64,000 nucleotides of DNA, from NCBI GenBank assembly GCA_947579605.1, contig OX388314.1, positions 23,446,000 through 23,509,999 of the forward strand, in the 5' to 3' direction. This DNA is from Athripsodes cinereus. Taxonomy: Eukaryota > Arthropoda > Insecta > Trichoptera > Leptoceridae. The translations under genes were made by a program, and so were the position numbers. The notes beneath the pieces are model-generated. The model worked only from the letters and a program-made list of their open reading frames with translations. It ran no database searches and was not told the origin of the DNA. Positions 1-10,700 of this stretch are shown one piece after another. How positions within the stretch are numbered: position 1 is the first letter of the stretch; every line of letters begins with the position of its first letter.

Positions 1-597
1 CTGGCCAAACCGGAAACAATTCAACACATAGTTTCGGGTTGTTCCACTCTCGCTCAAACTGAGTATACTTATAGACATAATCATGTCGCAAAAATTATAC
101 ATCAAAATTTAGCTATTAAACATAATCTTTTAAACTCAAATAATGTAATACCTTATTATAAATACAACCCGGAACAGGTATTAGAAAATCAAAATTATAG
201 GCTCTATTATGATAAAACCATAATAACAGATAGACAAATACATCATAATAGACCCGATTTAGTATTACATGATAAACGTAATAAAATAACGTACCTAATC
301 GACATCGCTGTCCCAAATACACATAATATACAAACAACCGTCGCAGAAAAAATACGTAAATATACAGAACTAGCAGGAGAAATAAAAAATATTTGGCATT
401 CTAGGTCCGTTTATATAATACCTTTAGTCATGTCAGCTACAGGGGTAACTCCGAAATCTTTAATAAATAATTTACAAAAATTAGATTTACCGGTTAATTT
501 GTACATTAAAATTCAAAAATCTATTATAATAAACACTTGTAATATTGTAAAAAGGTTTCTGAACACAGATATTTCAGGCACAATGCTGGTATTTTGA
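1..597 (+). CDS. R2-type LINE polyprotein, carboxy-terminal part, copy A (cut by the window edge)
   Basis: The frame is open from base 1 to a TGA at 595-597, about 198 codons, with no start because the window begins inside the protein. It enters within a zinc knuckle whose first cysteines lie outside the window; the remaining His and Cys (QHIVSGC) are visible. An RHNHV stretch follows, then a restriction-like endonuclease core with RPDLV and, after a short spacer, LIDIAVP, matching a PD-(D/E)XK fold. This order is characteristic of non-LTR elements of the R2/R4/Dong/NeSL group, which nick target DNA with this domain before reverse transcription. The carboxy terminus ends in a KRFLN stretch and looks complete. 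Copy B at 759-1407 is nearly identical but frameshifted near its end. The exact clade is uncertain. Confidence 0.85.
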   Translation: MAKPETIQHIVSGCSTLAQTEYTYRHNHVAKIIHQNLAIKHNLLNSNNVIPYYKYNPEQVLENQNYRLYYDKTIITDRQIHHNRPDLVLHDKRNKITYLIDIAVPNTHNIQTTVAEKIRKYTELAGEIKNIWHSRSVYIIPLVMSATGVTPKSLINNLQKLDLPVNLYIKIQKSIIINTCNIVKRFLNTDISGTMLVF

Positions 598-758
598 TCC
601 CGCGTTTTGAGCCTAATCCTTTGATATCCTGTATATCTGGATAGGTGAATTTTTCCCGGCATTAGACTGTTAAGTTTTTGTGTGATCATGACTGATCATA
701 TGGAGACTTATCTGGTTGTATAATGCTGAGAAGTGTGGATGGCAATTCTGCCGCCGCG

Positions 759-1407
759 TAAAAAAAAATTTACCGAGGGTTTTATGCTAGCAATTCAAGA
801 TCAGGTAATAAATACAAAAAATTATCAAAAATATATTATAAAAAATCAAAATTTAATTGATGATTCGTGTAGAAAATGTCTGGCCAAACCGGAAACAATT
901 CAACACATAGTTTCGGGTTGTTCCACTCTCGCTCAAGCTGAGTATACTTATAGACATAATCATGTCGCAAAAATTATACATCAAAATTTAGCTATTAAAC
1001 ATAATCTTTTAAACTCAAATAATGTAATACCTTATTTTAAATACAACCCGGAACCGGTTTTAGAAAATCAAAATTATAGGCTCTATTATGATAAAACCAT
1101 AATAACAGATAAACAAATACATCATAATAGACCCGATTTAGTATTACATGATAAACGTAATAAAATAACGTACCTAATCGACATCGCTGTCCCAAATACA
1201 CATAATATACAAACAACCGTCGCAGAAAAAATACGTAAATATACAGAACTAGCAGGAGAAATAAAAAATATTTGGCATTCTAGGTCCGTTTATATAATAC
1301 CTTTAGTCATGTCAGCTACAGGGGTAACTCCGAAATCTTTAATAAATAATTTACAAAAATTAGATTTACCGGTTAATTTGTACATTAAAATTAAAAATCT
1401 ATTATAA
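759..1407 (+). pseudogene. R2-type LINE polyprotein, carboxy-terminal part, copy B (frameshifted)
   Basis: The LINE homology begins at about 759; an apparent ATG at 733 lies in the 3' UTR of copy A, so the first residues of that ORF are read-through of unrelated sequence. The protein shows EGFMLAIQDQ, a zinc knuckle CRKC...HIVSGC (C-x2-C-x8-H-x4-C), RHNHV, then RPDLV and LIDIAVP of the restriction-like endonuclease. Relative to copy A, one base is missing near 1390 (copy A has ATTCAAAAAT where copy B has ATTAAAAAT), which ends the protein early at 1407 and removes the last stretch seen in copy A. The reverse transcriptase domain is absent because of 5' truncation. It is a dead copy by two criteria. 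Confidence 0.87.
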
Positions 1408-1738
1408 TAAACACTTGTAAAATTGTAAAAAAGTTTCTGAACACAGATATTTCAGGCACAATGCTGGTATTTTGATCCCGCGTTTTGAGCCTAATCCTTT
1501 GATATCCTGTATGGATAGGTGAATTTTTCCCGGCATTAGACTGTTAAGTTTTTGTGTGATCATGACTGATCATATGGAGACTTATCTGGTTGTACAATGC
1601 TGAGAAGTGTGGATGGCAATTCTGCCGCCGCGTTAAAAATAAAATTATTAAAGCCATTAGCCACACCCACTCCTTCCACTACTATCCCAATGTTCAATGG
1701 TAGGTAGTATTAAAAAAAAAACAAATCTATAAATCAAT

Positions 1739-1836
1739 CCGGCAAACTCCCCTTTCACGACACAAGCTTTTAGCTTACTGTGAAAGGTGTATAAGGTTGT
1801 ATTTGGGCTTATAACAAAGCCCAGGTATATCTTTTC
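1739..1836 (+). mobile_element. SINE-A, 3' part
   Basis: This is the body and 3' end of the SINE seen complete at 3516-3686 and 33796-33957. It lacks the tRNA-like head and begins at the CCGGCAAACTCCCC segment. The end carries the family's hairpin GGGCTTATAACAAAGCCC; the change from GGGTTT...AAACCC to GGGCTT...AAGCCC keeps the stem paired. Confidence 0.8.
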
Positions 1837-1913
1837 TATTAATTTTTTCTACACCATTGCGGATTCTCCTACAAATGAGGCAGTTAATGGACTAACCGTG
1901 TGTAGTGAATACT

Positions 1914-2314
1914 GGCAAAAACAAGCTCATTGATTTTTTTCGATTTCGTGATTTAAATGCAGTTTTGTTCCCCTCAAAGAGCTCTTTAGAATGGTAAAAG
2001 TAAAATGTAAAAAAAACTGGCCCATTTCTTTGTAATTCACACTGAAATGATGAAAAAAATTATGAAATATATTGTGTTTCAAACTTTATACGGCAAAAAC
2101 AAGCTCATTGATTTTTTTCGTTTTCGTGATTTAAATGCAGCTTTGTTTCCCTCAAAGAGCTCTTTAGAATGGTAAAAGTAAAATGTAAAAAAACTGGCCC
2201 ATTTCTTTGTAATTCACACTGAAATGATGAAAAAAATGATGAAATATATGGTGTTTCAAACTTTATATTTGCTCTCCTGTAAAATGATAATTTGTCAATG
2301 AGCCTGTTTTTGCC
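1914..2314. mobile_element. Non-autonomous TIR element with internal tandem duplication
   Basis: The left end GGCAAAAACAAGCTCATTGA (1914-1933) is matched by its reverse complement at 2295-2314 with one mismatch. The first 178 bp, including the left TIR, is repeated in tandem from 2092 to about 2269 with few differences. The element therefore has two left ends and one right end. No transposase is encoded. A TA lies just outside each end (1910-1911 and 2318-2319), but the precise ends and target duplication are not settled, so the superfamily is left open. Confidence 0.72.
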
Positions 2315-3477
2315 GTGTACCCTTCAGATGTTATAATATGATTGAATTGAATTTTAGATATTTACACAAATTCCTGCCTTTTTTAGGACACAAATGAAAC
2401 TTTAAAAAAATAAAATAGACACAACAATTTCATATACCGAGAACAGAATTTGTTGTAACTTGGCAAAACCATCTTCATTAAACTTTTCATTTTGTTACAA
2501 GCCCTGTTCCTCAGTATGAGCATGGGTCTGCCAAGTGAAGTGTACTCAGGTATTGATAATACCGTCTGCATTGGAGGCTGTATTATTACTTACTACTTTA
2601 TATGTACTATACTCGCATACGAGTACATTGCATTAAATCTATGGTACATAGTGCAAGATGCGTGGGTGTTGAATTTCCTCTGTTTTGCTAAATAATAATA
2701 ATAATATCTACATACAAACATTATACATTAAGCTATCTTCTCTACAAAATAATAATATTGTACCTACGTACAGTTAACTAGTTATAAACTCGATATTCAA
2801 CAGAGAAAATCTCACTCTATCATCAACATGATGAAGCCACTATAGTATAGTAGAGAAACTAACCGTCGAATCTTTGGAATATAATAAAAGTATTGAAATG
2901 GAAATATTTGATAAATGTCTTAATTTAAGCGATTTTTAACTATTATAAACTTGATTGCAATGTTATTTTCAACTATTCATTTTCATGGTTTTCTCTTGTT
3001 TTCTATTTCTAATAATTTACAATAAAAAATGTAAATTATGTTATTATTTGCTAGTAACGTGTTCGTCATACGCTTGGTAATTTGTGGGACCTTGATTGGT
3101 TTGTTAATTGATGAGATTTGTAATGTTGATATTTATTAAGTTAAACTGTTTGTGTCCTTTAAGACAATAAATATATGAATAAATACATAATGTCAGATGC
3201 GTTAGAAAAAACATTACCACTAGTTGGGCAGTCAATGGACTACTGAAAATGTTTGAATAATTTTAGTAATTATTTAATACGCCTTCTATATGATATTATT
3301 ATACGATTGCTTTCCTTTCTACAGAGTATTAGAAAACCCAATTCTCTATTCGAGATGCGCACAGCGATCATTTTGTGCTTTTTAACTTTTCCTGAAGAAT
3401 TCCCCACACTGGGATTTAATTGTAATAAATACGTTTAGTGAAAGGGATTTTTTTCTGCTTGTATAATGCTTATAATA
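2315..3477. other. No gene seen
   Basis: AT-rich sequence without a supported gene. It contains a short (AAT)n run at about 2693-2706. Short open frames here have no coding signature. The segment around 2371-2395 weakly resembles the reverse complement of family 1 (CCTGCCTTTTTTAGGACAC). Confidence 0.5.
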
Positions 3478-3479
3478 TA

Positions 3480-3508
3480 TACCGTGATGGCATAATAGTA
3501 ATAGTGGT
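3480..3508 (+). repeat. Family 1, 3' tail only
   Basis: TACCGTGATGGCATAATAGT is the terminal segment of family 1 (consensus ATGCCGTGATGGTATAGTAG). It lies immediately upstream of a complete SINE-A. Confidence 0.6.
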
Positions 3509-3515
3509 AACCTAT

Positions 3516-3686
3516 GAGTTCGTCGGTAGCCTGGAGGTAGAGTCTCGGCCACGTAAACAAGAGGTCCGTGGTTCGATACCAGGTGCCGGCAAACTCCCCT
3601 TTCACGACACAAGCTTTTAGTAGATTACTGTGAAAGGTGTATGAGGTTGTATTTGGGTTTATAACAAAACCCAGATATATCTTTCT
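3516..3686 (+). mobile_element. SINE-A, full-length copy with tRNA-like promoter
   Basis: The head GAGTTCGTCGGTAGCCTGGA contains an A-box-like TAGCCTGGAGG, and a clear B box GGTTCGATACC lies at 3570-3580 at normal tRNA spacing. A body common to all copies follows (ACTCCCCTTTCACGACACAA), and the 3' end is a GGGTTTATAACAAAACCC hairpin followed by AGATATAT. This is a tRNA-derived SINE expected to be transcribed by RNA polymerase III and mobilised by a LINE in trans. The closest copy is at 33796. No target duplication is evident. Confidence 0.88.
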
Positions 3687-3892
3687 AAAAAAAAGTATGC
3701 AAATAGTAATTTCGCATGGAAATGAAATTCTCAAAACTGAGAAATATATATTTTGAAATATGGTAACGGGCGTTAGTAGACCATTTTGCCCAGGGCCTCT
3801 TTTACTCTAGTCTAAGACATGGTCGTATATTATGTAAATAAATGAAAATATTTTTATGAGGCATATAAGTTATTTTAAGTTTTCTAATTTTG

Positions 3893-4010
3893 TGGAAGAG
3901 ATCGAGTCTTTGCTATAAGTTCGCCCTCTGTTTAATGACTATACGAGTATTAATGTAAGTCTTTAGAAAATTGCTTGTTATCAATGTTTTATAAAGAATG
4001 AATAAATAAA
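3893..4010 (+). repeat. LINE 3' end, tail type T1
   Basis: It begins GGAAGAGATCGAGTCTTTGC, a degenerate stem-loop followed by GTTCGCCCTCTG, and ends ATAAAGAATGAATAAATAAA. The same layout recurs at 12656, 13567, 32455 and 43081. In insects this stem-loop plus CGCC block is typical of 3' ends of jockey/CR1-type LINEs. Confidence 0.65.
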
Positions 4011-4663
4011 GATAATAATTCTATTATACTACACAAATGTGTTTAAATGAGACCATAATATCCCATTTCAAAATTGTTGTCGAGTAAAAACTCGTAATCG
4101 GTACTCAGTAACTAAAATGTGAACACGAACATAAGTATAACATGTGAACGAACGACATATTACAGTATAAAGTATTTCACGAGTGAAAGATAATATACTA
4201 TATCCAAACAAGTATATGTTTTATTTATGCACAGCTTTACAAGAATACAATCATCGAGCCATAAAATATAGTTGTTAATGACTTCTAAGGATAGTGGTGG
4301 ACTTAAATTCATTGAGCTTAAAGCAGCACTCAGTGGGTACTTATTCGCTATGAATATACACAATGTGATTTCATTTAGGTATGTTGCAATATAACATACT
4401 GTTTATAATCAGAAATCGAGTTACCTACATAAATGGCATTTTTTTTTAAATAAAAATAGAATTTGTCTTTTAAAAAACGGTTACTATTCCTTGATGTTTA
4501 TTTTCTTCGGTTTGTTAGCGCTAAATAAAAAGTAGATTATATTTTTGACAAAGAGGACACCACTTTAATGTGCTGTCATGAGGGTATAGATAAATTCAGT
4601 TTGACCTTTAGGAGAAGGGATTGCTGTTATCGTATTTGAAAAAGTTGAAAATACTTAAGTATC
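4011..4663. other. No gene seen
   Basis: AT-rich, no recognised coding sequence or repeat family. Confidence 0.45.
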
Positions 4664-4921
4664 CCGTGGCAACGGGAAGCACCCGGTAAAGAATTGGTCT
4701 CCCACTATTCTCCGTAAGTTTTCGAGTGTCCTGTAAAAGGCAGGTGTTTGAAAAAATTAAGATATTGTACATCTAAAATTTGCGATGAGGTTTGCCACCC
4801 ATCCTGAATGTCTTGGCACTATATGGCACGAAGAGGACAGCTGGCATGTTTGTTAGATGCAACTGATCTGCTGGCTACCCCACTTTTGGTATATGCCGTG
4901 ATGGTATAGTAGTACTAGTAG
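4664..4921 (+). mobile_element. Family 1 interspersed repeat, near full-length
   Basis: This is one of the most complete copies. It begins around CCCGTGGCAACGGGAAGCAC, contains GTGTCCTGTAAAAGGCAGGT and GATGAGGTTTGCCACCCATC, then CTGGCTACCCCACTT and ends ATGCCGTGATGGTATAGTAG followed by an irregular TAG run. The unit is about 250 bp, has no convincing tRNA-like promoter and no clear ORF. Its last 40 bp closely resemble the end of the GATA-tailed LINE at 57394-58019. Confidence 0.82.
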
Positions 4922-5140
4922 TAGGTTACTTAGTTCTTGTTGTTTTCCACCTCTTAAAAGACAGAAAAATAGACGTATAATTCCTGTTTGAACGTATGTT
5001 TTTTTAGCTTTAAATGTTTGTATCAAACAGGCTTACAATGTTTATTTCTGTGTACATTATCAACTCGATCTAGTCTTTTTAGTATAGGCAAAATTATGGT
5101 CCAAGCTGGGTCCTATTTTGAGAATGTCCAATGATGATAA

Positions 5141-5183
5141 AGAAACATGTTTACACAATGTAAAATTGTATAAACATGTTTCT
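5141..5183. repeat. Short near-perfect hairpin
   Basis: AGAAACATGTTTACACAAT (5141-5159) pairs with 5165-5183 with one mismatch across a 5-nt loop. Nothing else in the surroundings marks an RNA gene. Confidence 0.6.
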
Positions 5184-6144
5184 GCAATCGAGATGTCTGG
5201 TTTTATCAACGGCGCGTTGCGCTCAAGTCCAGTTAAATATAAAAAATAATACCTAAATATTCTAAATATTTACTATTGTAAAAATGTTGTGAGAAAACAT
5301 AATTTAAATACTCCATTCTACATCTTTTAGAATACCAAGCGTAAGTTATAAAACCAAAATTTTGGTAATTGAGAAAATTCAAAAGTATTTTAATATTCAT
5401 ATTTTTCTTGGTTCTATTAATATATATATTTTCATTAATAAATTAGCAAAATACTAAGCAAGTTTCAAACTCTACGCAAAACTTTCAAAGTCAAAAGACC
5501 AAACAAGTCAAATAGATGCCAAGCTTTGAAATACTTAATATTGACCCACGAACTTTTGAATCAATGAAATGAAGCTTTAATGGATACCAAGTAATAATGA
5601 CTTGAGCTTTTAATAGTTTAAAGTTTCGTTATCAAAGTGATACTATTTATTATTACTATTATTTTCAGCGTATTAATCACAAAAGTTTTCAGATTGTTAC
5701 CAAGTTTTGTTTTGTATGTCAGAAAATAGAATATCCGTTCTTTGATTAATTCATTTATCCTTAAACGAAAAACGTTTTAATAAACTTTGCTTGCATGGTA
5801 GGTATTTATCTTCCCAGTTTTAAACAATAAACGCCATTTGGAATGCCAAAATTAAATCTAGGAGAATACTTCGAACTATTATATAATAGTCGAACGTATT
5901 AAAAAACAAATATTTGTTTTTTAAAATAATATTATATACTTAAAACATAATAACACAACAACTTAATTTACAATGTCTTCCCTCAAAAATGATCAGAGCT
6001 CGTGCTTTGAGGGATAATTCCATTGGTCTGCATATTAAAACACATGGATTCATAAGATTTTTACTAAATTTACTAAGAGCTCTTGAAAGTGCAAAATGAC
6101 CATATATTATAAACATAGCAACCTCGCTGTGCCATGTAAGAAGT
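5184..6144. other. No gene seen
   Basis: Very AT-rich sequence without a recognised gene or repeat. The short palindrome ACTATTATATAATAGT lies at about 5876-5891. Confidence 0.45.
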
Positions 6145-6254
6145 ATTAATTGATTTATAGATTATACATAGGTATTTAATTTGAATGTATACCTTTTATA
6201 ACTTGTTTGTAATCAATGTACAGTAAAAAATGAATGAATAAATAAATAAATAAA
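6145..6254 (+). repeat. LINE 3' tail, probable type T1
   Basis: TTTAATTTGAATGTATACC, AATCAATGTACAGTAAAAAA and an AATAAATAAATAAATAAA tail match the distal half of the T1 copy at 12656-12786. The upstream stem-loop is not preserved. Confidence 0.5.
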
Positions 6255-6518
6255 CCACGAGGCGCTTCAAAACGCTGAGGATCGGATCACTGGGACCATT
6301 TTGTTAACACCAATACAAATGATGATCATGATCTTCACCGCTGAGGGAACGACATATTATTTTGAATCCGAGATAGTTCTATTTATCGTTTTTTTTTATT
6401 GGCATTCCACTTCCAACATATTCCACCTTCGTGACACAAGCGTATTGCTGACTTCGAGAATGTTTGAAGGCATGTTTGGGTTATTTAAAAATGTTAAGTT
6501 ATATGTAGTTATAGTTGT

Positions 6519-6634
6519 ACCCTCCGCACAAGCATTTGGTTGCTTATGGAGGGAGCATTTTACTATGTGTAATATTATTTTGTTATTGTAATATCAATGT
6601 ATACTGTGTATTTTTAAAAAATAAATTAATAAAT
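6519..6634 (+). repeat. LINE or SINE 3' end, tail type T4
   Basis: A hairpin begins CCTCCGCACAAGC (6521) and closes with GCTTATGGAGG (to 6552). It is followed by CATTTTACTATGTGTAATA and an AATAAATTAATAAAT tail. The same sequence occurs inverted at 37560-37690, including the hairpin and the downstream ATCAATGTATACTGTGTA, so this is a real repeat family end. Confidence 0.7.
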
Positions 6635-7279
6635 ATAGTATTTTATAGGTAAGCGGTACGTCATTTTGACGATACATATTTCATCGTCTGAAAAAGTCCT
6701 ATAAAATAAACTTCGCATCTCATTTAAAATTCAAAGCCTATTGTCGAAAAGTCTTTTAGATTATTTGATTCCCTTGTCGTTTACAATATCAAAAGTTATT
6801 CAGGACCAGGCAGGTTAAACTTTTTAACATTGTTTGGACAAAACTTGGGCAATGTATCTCTATCACGGTAATCCCGTGGGTGTTACAAATCCAAAGTTAA
6901 ACAAATCCAAGGATCTAAATTTGCAAATTCTCAGATCATTACCTATAAGGATAAATATTACTATAGCCTCCGCTAACGCATGTTTTACATATTGTATTAT
7001 TATGTTTTTTTTTTTAAAATAAGCATATTTTCGGATTTAATTATTTAAGTATTTGCATATTATGAATCGAATTGTAATAATCACCGTAATTTCGCCCACT
7101 TGTTGGAAAATGCGAATTTTTGAGTTTTAATTTATTTATTTGTAAAGCAAATACATGTCAAGCGGTTTAAGGTTTTAATTTTTAAACAAATTGGTTCTGT
7201 ATGTATTAAGGTAATTTTTCATATCAATTAAGATCTTAAAGTAATTTAATTCTTGACAATATTCAGTTTACAATGATAT
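6635..7279. other. No gene seen
   Basis: AT-rich. The open frame at 6834-7022 has no recognisable domain and ends in low-complexity sequence. Confidence 0.45.
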
Positions 7280-7440
7280 CCTTAATTTATGTAAAACCAT
7301 CCATTCATCCCATTGTGGCATCTTCTGCTATTGAGATGGCCAGCAGACCAACTGCTTGTCATAAACATGCAAGTCGAACTCTCCGTGTCAAAAAAGTGAG
7401 GACACTCAGGGTGGGTGGTATACCTACCTCTTAACTGTAC
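7280..7440 (-). mobile_element. Family 1, diverged partial copy
   Basis: The minus strand reads TACCACCCACCCTGAGTGTC, GACACGGAGAG, TTGCATGTTTATGACAAGCA and GGTCTGCTGGCCATCTC, matching the middle and 3' half of family 1. The tail is decayed. Confidence 0.7.
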
Positions 7441-7483
7441 TAAAGATTTTAAATATCTTAAAACGTGATATTTCAAAATTCCT

Positions 7484-7560
7484 GTCTTTTATTTATTTAT
7501 TTATTAACAATTCACGGCGCTAGCCTTTTACATGTTGTTATACATTTACATACAGTAAAC
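7484..7560 (-). repeat. LINE 3' end, tail type T2
   Basis: The minus strand reads TAAAAGGCTAGCGCCGTGAA and then AATAAATAAATAAATAAA. The same hairpin-plus-tail occurs at 12832, 40860, 54525 (minus) and 58645. Confidence 0.7.
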
Positions 7561-7605
7561 GTTAAAACTTAAACCAATCAGGAACCTCGATTGGAGAACC
7601 ATGTC

Positions 7606-7626
7606 TACACAATGCAACATTGTGTA
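7606..7626. repeat. Perfect 9-bp hairpin
   Basis: TACACAATG, spacer CAA, then CATTGTGTA. Function unknown. Confidence 0.5.
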
Positions 7627-9639
7627 AAATCTAATCGGAAGAAGTGAGAGTTCAAAAGATTGAGAGGTCTTTTCTTTACCGAAGACAACACGTAATAAAA
7701 TGCATATATTATATCTATAATTTTATATTTAGTAAATGAGTATAAAAATATTATATTCATTAGATAAATGACAACAGTCTTCACGTCCTATAAAAACTAA
7801 AAATGCACGTCCAACCTCATTGAATGAATTTTATTGAATGCATAAGTTTTAAATTTATCTTCAGTAAATAAAGTCACTACAAAATGCTCTAATTGTAAAA
7901 CTCTTGCTCAGATTGCATATTGTTATGCATATGACTTGTGTAACTTAACCTGTGCCTATTTTCCAGTGATGATTATCAAACTACCTTTATCACCTGAATA
8001 GTGAACATTCTGAGATCTGACACTTAAAACTTTCTGGAAATAATAATATATGAGTATACTTTATTCACACGTCAGCCAAGATTAGGAGAAAGTAGAAGCT
8101 CCTACTCCTATTTTATCCCTTCTCTTACTTCCTACAACCACAATAATATATCCTTTTTTATTTAACCCAGATAGAAAACAAAAGGGGTGGGATAAAATAT
8201 AGACACTACAAATAAAAATGTCCGTATCTACATAGATATAGATTATTTATACCAAAATAAATCCTGGAGTATAAAACATACTCTAGATCTTATCTATTCC
8301 ATATATTTATAGTAATATTGATTTTGAAATGAATAAAATAAATTTTAGTCATTAAAAAGACTTCTCCATAGAATGCGGAGTTTCCACATAAACAATACAC
8401 TTGAATCATGAATGTGAAATAAAGAGATAATTTCGCGGATATTCTAGGATTATTGAACTCAAAATAGAAAGAAGCCTCCTCCGTTTACATTCTGCGCTAA
8501 TTGAGTCGCCTTTTTCTATTGTACTTCTAGCAATGATATATTTGTTTATAGGAACGGTTAATTGTGGAAGAGGATCACCCAGGTTGTCGGAAACCTTTAA
8601 AATAAACAAATGGGACTATTTCGGCTAACAATTATTAATTAGACATGACCCGACCCACACAAAATTATTGTCTTATCACTAAGACTACTAGTTTCTACAT
8701 CATACAATATAAAAACCTATAAATATCTTCAGAAAACTACTCAATGAATACCTCATATGCGCAAGTTAACAAATTGCGCAAATTTTCTTCAGTAAAATAT
8801 GGGAAAGGAGCCTTAATGCTTGCGAATCAACTTAGGCTTAATCTTAATAGAGGAAAAAGACTAGTTTAGACTCACTAAGGGAAGCTTGTACAATCATATG
8901 ATTGCGTGAATGAAGATTTTTACTTACACAGGTTGTAAAAATCCAGCTAAATGCAAAAGCTACATTAACGAAATGTAAATAATTTAAAAAAATACATTAC
9001 AGGTACGTACAAATAAAAAATAACTTTCTCAGCACATCACAAGATATCCACCACTACTAATATAGCTACGAACCTTTTTATTTATATTCTTTTTTCCCTT
9101 ATTTTTGTTGGAAACTTGTTTGCCTCCGAGTGGAACAACACGTAGTCGATTGTTTCCACATAAGTTACCAAGACATAAAACGTTCCTGACTTTGATTGAC
9201 ATGGTACTGGTCTGACAATTCAATCTGCTAATCAGTGACGGAATCGAAAACTTAGGGCACATGGATATAATTAATTTAAAACCCTATTATATATAACAAC
9301 AGTCCAACGATACCCCGCATTCGAAATTTGATTTATATTTGACTAGTAGTAATACATTGAGTTCCCATTCATTTTCATTCATATCCACATGGAATTTCCT
9401 GCTTGTGGGATAGCCAGTGAACCAACTACATAATATATTAATAATAATAGCAAATCGTCCATTTCTGTAACATAATACTAGAGACATTCATGATAAGTGG
9501 TAGAAGCTCATCGCTTTATTGAAAATGTTTTAAATCTACTGTTTTGTACATAATAATATAAGAACATCTGTTTTCTACAGGATACAAAAATGTAGAGAAA
9601 CTAGTGGCAGAGCTTTTTTTGAGGGGAAATTTTACCGAG
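7627..9639. other. No gene seen in two kilobases
   Basis: AT-rich sequence without recognised genes. The part from about 8905 to 8980 (TGTACAATCATATGATTGCG, then CAGGTTGTAAAAATCCAGCT) resembles 17292-17370, suggesting an old unnamed repeat. Minus-strand ORFs at 8406-8609, 9029-9262 and 9287-9487 show no family features. Confidence 0.45.
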
Positions 9640-9772
9640 CGATGAGGTTTGCCAGTCATCCTGAATGTCTTGATTTTTTGTTGGCCCGAAATGGACAGCC
9701 TGTATGTTAATAACATGGGGCTGATCTGCTGGCTACCTCACTCGTGCAATATGCCGTGACGGTATAGTAGTA
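9640..9772 (+). mobile_element. Family 1, 3' half
   Basis: It runs from GCGATGAGGTTTGCCAGTCA through GCTGATCTGCTGGCTACC to the end ATGCCGTGACGGTATAGTAG. Confidence 0.8.
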
Positions 9773-10534
9773 ATGTTTCAACTGAATTCCTCTTCTTTTT
9801 CTCAGCCTATTTCCGTTCATTATTGGTTGTAAGCCTCATTAATTTCTTTCCATGCAAATTAACAAGTCGAAAAAATTCCCCTATTAATTATTGGTAAAGT
9901 AAAACAGCAATATAACATCATTGTATACATACAATGGGGATGAAGAATCTTAGAAGAAAAAATATACACATCTATGTAATCACGGGCACCTCAACATCAT
10001 ACGAAACACCAATGTCTATTTGGTTAAAACCAACACGAAGATAGTAAATTTTGATTGAGAAAAGTAGTATAAATATAGTAGTAAGTAAGTGAGGAGAATC
10101 ATTATTGTTAGTGGCGTTCGTGAGAAAAGAAAAGGGAGCAGATATTGTTGATCGAGAGGACGCAAAAGAAAAAGAAGTAGGTAATAGTAAATAGTTTACT
10201 CTGAAAAGTAAAGTACGTGGTTGTAGAAGATCAGGGCAGGATGGATGGGGGAGGGTTTCTGTGTGAATATCGGTCCTTCGGGAGCAATACGCTGATACTG
10301 CAGTCAGGAGTAGAAATTGGAGAAATGTGGAGTAACTATTGGATGAAGTGTGAAGTCGTACCGTATGTGTTTATACATAAAAACCTTGCTTATTTTATTG
10401 AAAGTATCTATAGTAAACAGAAGCAAAACTATACAATGTTAAATTTTGGCCAAAGTAATTTGTGAACATAATGTTCAAGTCCTCAGAAACAAAAGAAGGA
10501 CTTTTTCCATAAATGAGTGTCCTGTAAAAAGCAG
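9773..10534. other. No gene assigned
   Basis: It contains an 82-codon open frame (10217-10465) inside a purine-rich, locally GC-richer stretch (10080-10330). The predicted peptide has no recognised motif, signal peptide or homologue that I know. I leave it unassigned. Confidence 0.4.
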
Positions 10535-10700
10535 CTGCTCAAAAAAATTAAGACATTGTACATCATGAATTCAGCGATGAGGTTTACTACCAATCCTGGA
10601 TGACTTTTTTTTTGATAGCACAGAGAGGACAGCTTGCATTTTTTTACATGCAGTTGGTTTGCTGGCTACCCCACTTGTGGGATATGCCGCGATGGTATAG
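10535..10700 (+). mobile_element. Family 1 copy
   Basis: It includes GAGTGTCCTGTAAAAAGCAG (just upstream of this interval), TTCAGCGATGAGGTTTACTA, CAGAGAGGACAGCTTGCATT, GCTGGCTACCCCACTTGTGG and GATATGCCGCGATGGTATAG. Confidence 0.8.

Larger units (their letters stand above)
1..1633 (+). mobile_element. Tandem head-to-tail R2-type LINE 3' ends
   Basis: Copy A runs from the window edge to 759, with a 3' UTR from 598 ending in CTGCCGCCGCGT. A short A-run follows and passes directly into copy B, which is 5'-truncated and ends in the same CTGCCGCCGCGT at 1633. Corresponding bases are offset by about 874-879 bp. By eye the copies differ at only about a dozen sites over some 750 bp, so the arrangement is recent. 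Both UTRs carry TGATCATGACTGATCA. The second copy may have inserted in the A-tail of the first, or the pair may arise from template jumping or unequal exchange. Confidence 0.85.

Noticed and set aside
3570..3580. B boxes suggesting true tRNA genes (also 15563, 33850, 48947, 59825)
   Set aside because: None is part of a complete cloverleaf with acceptor stem; they belong to SINEs or stand alone.
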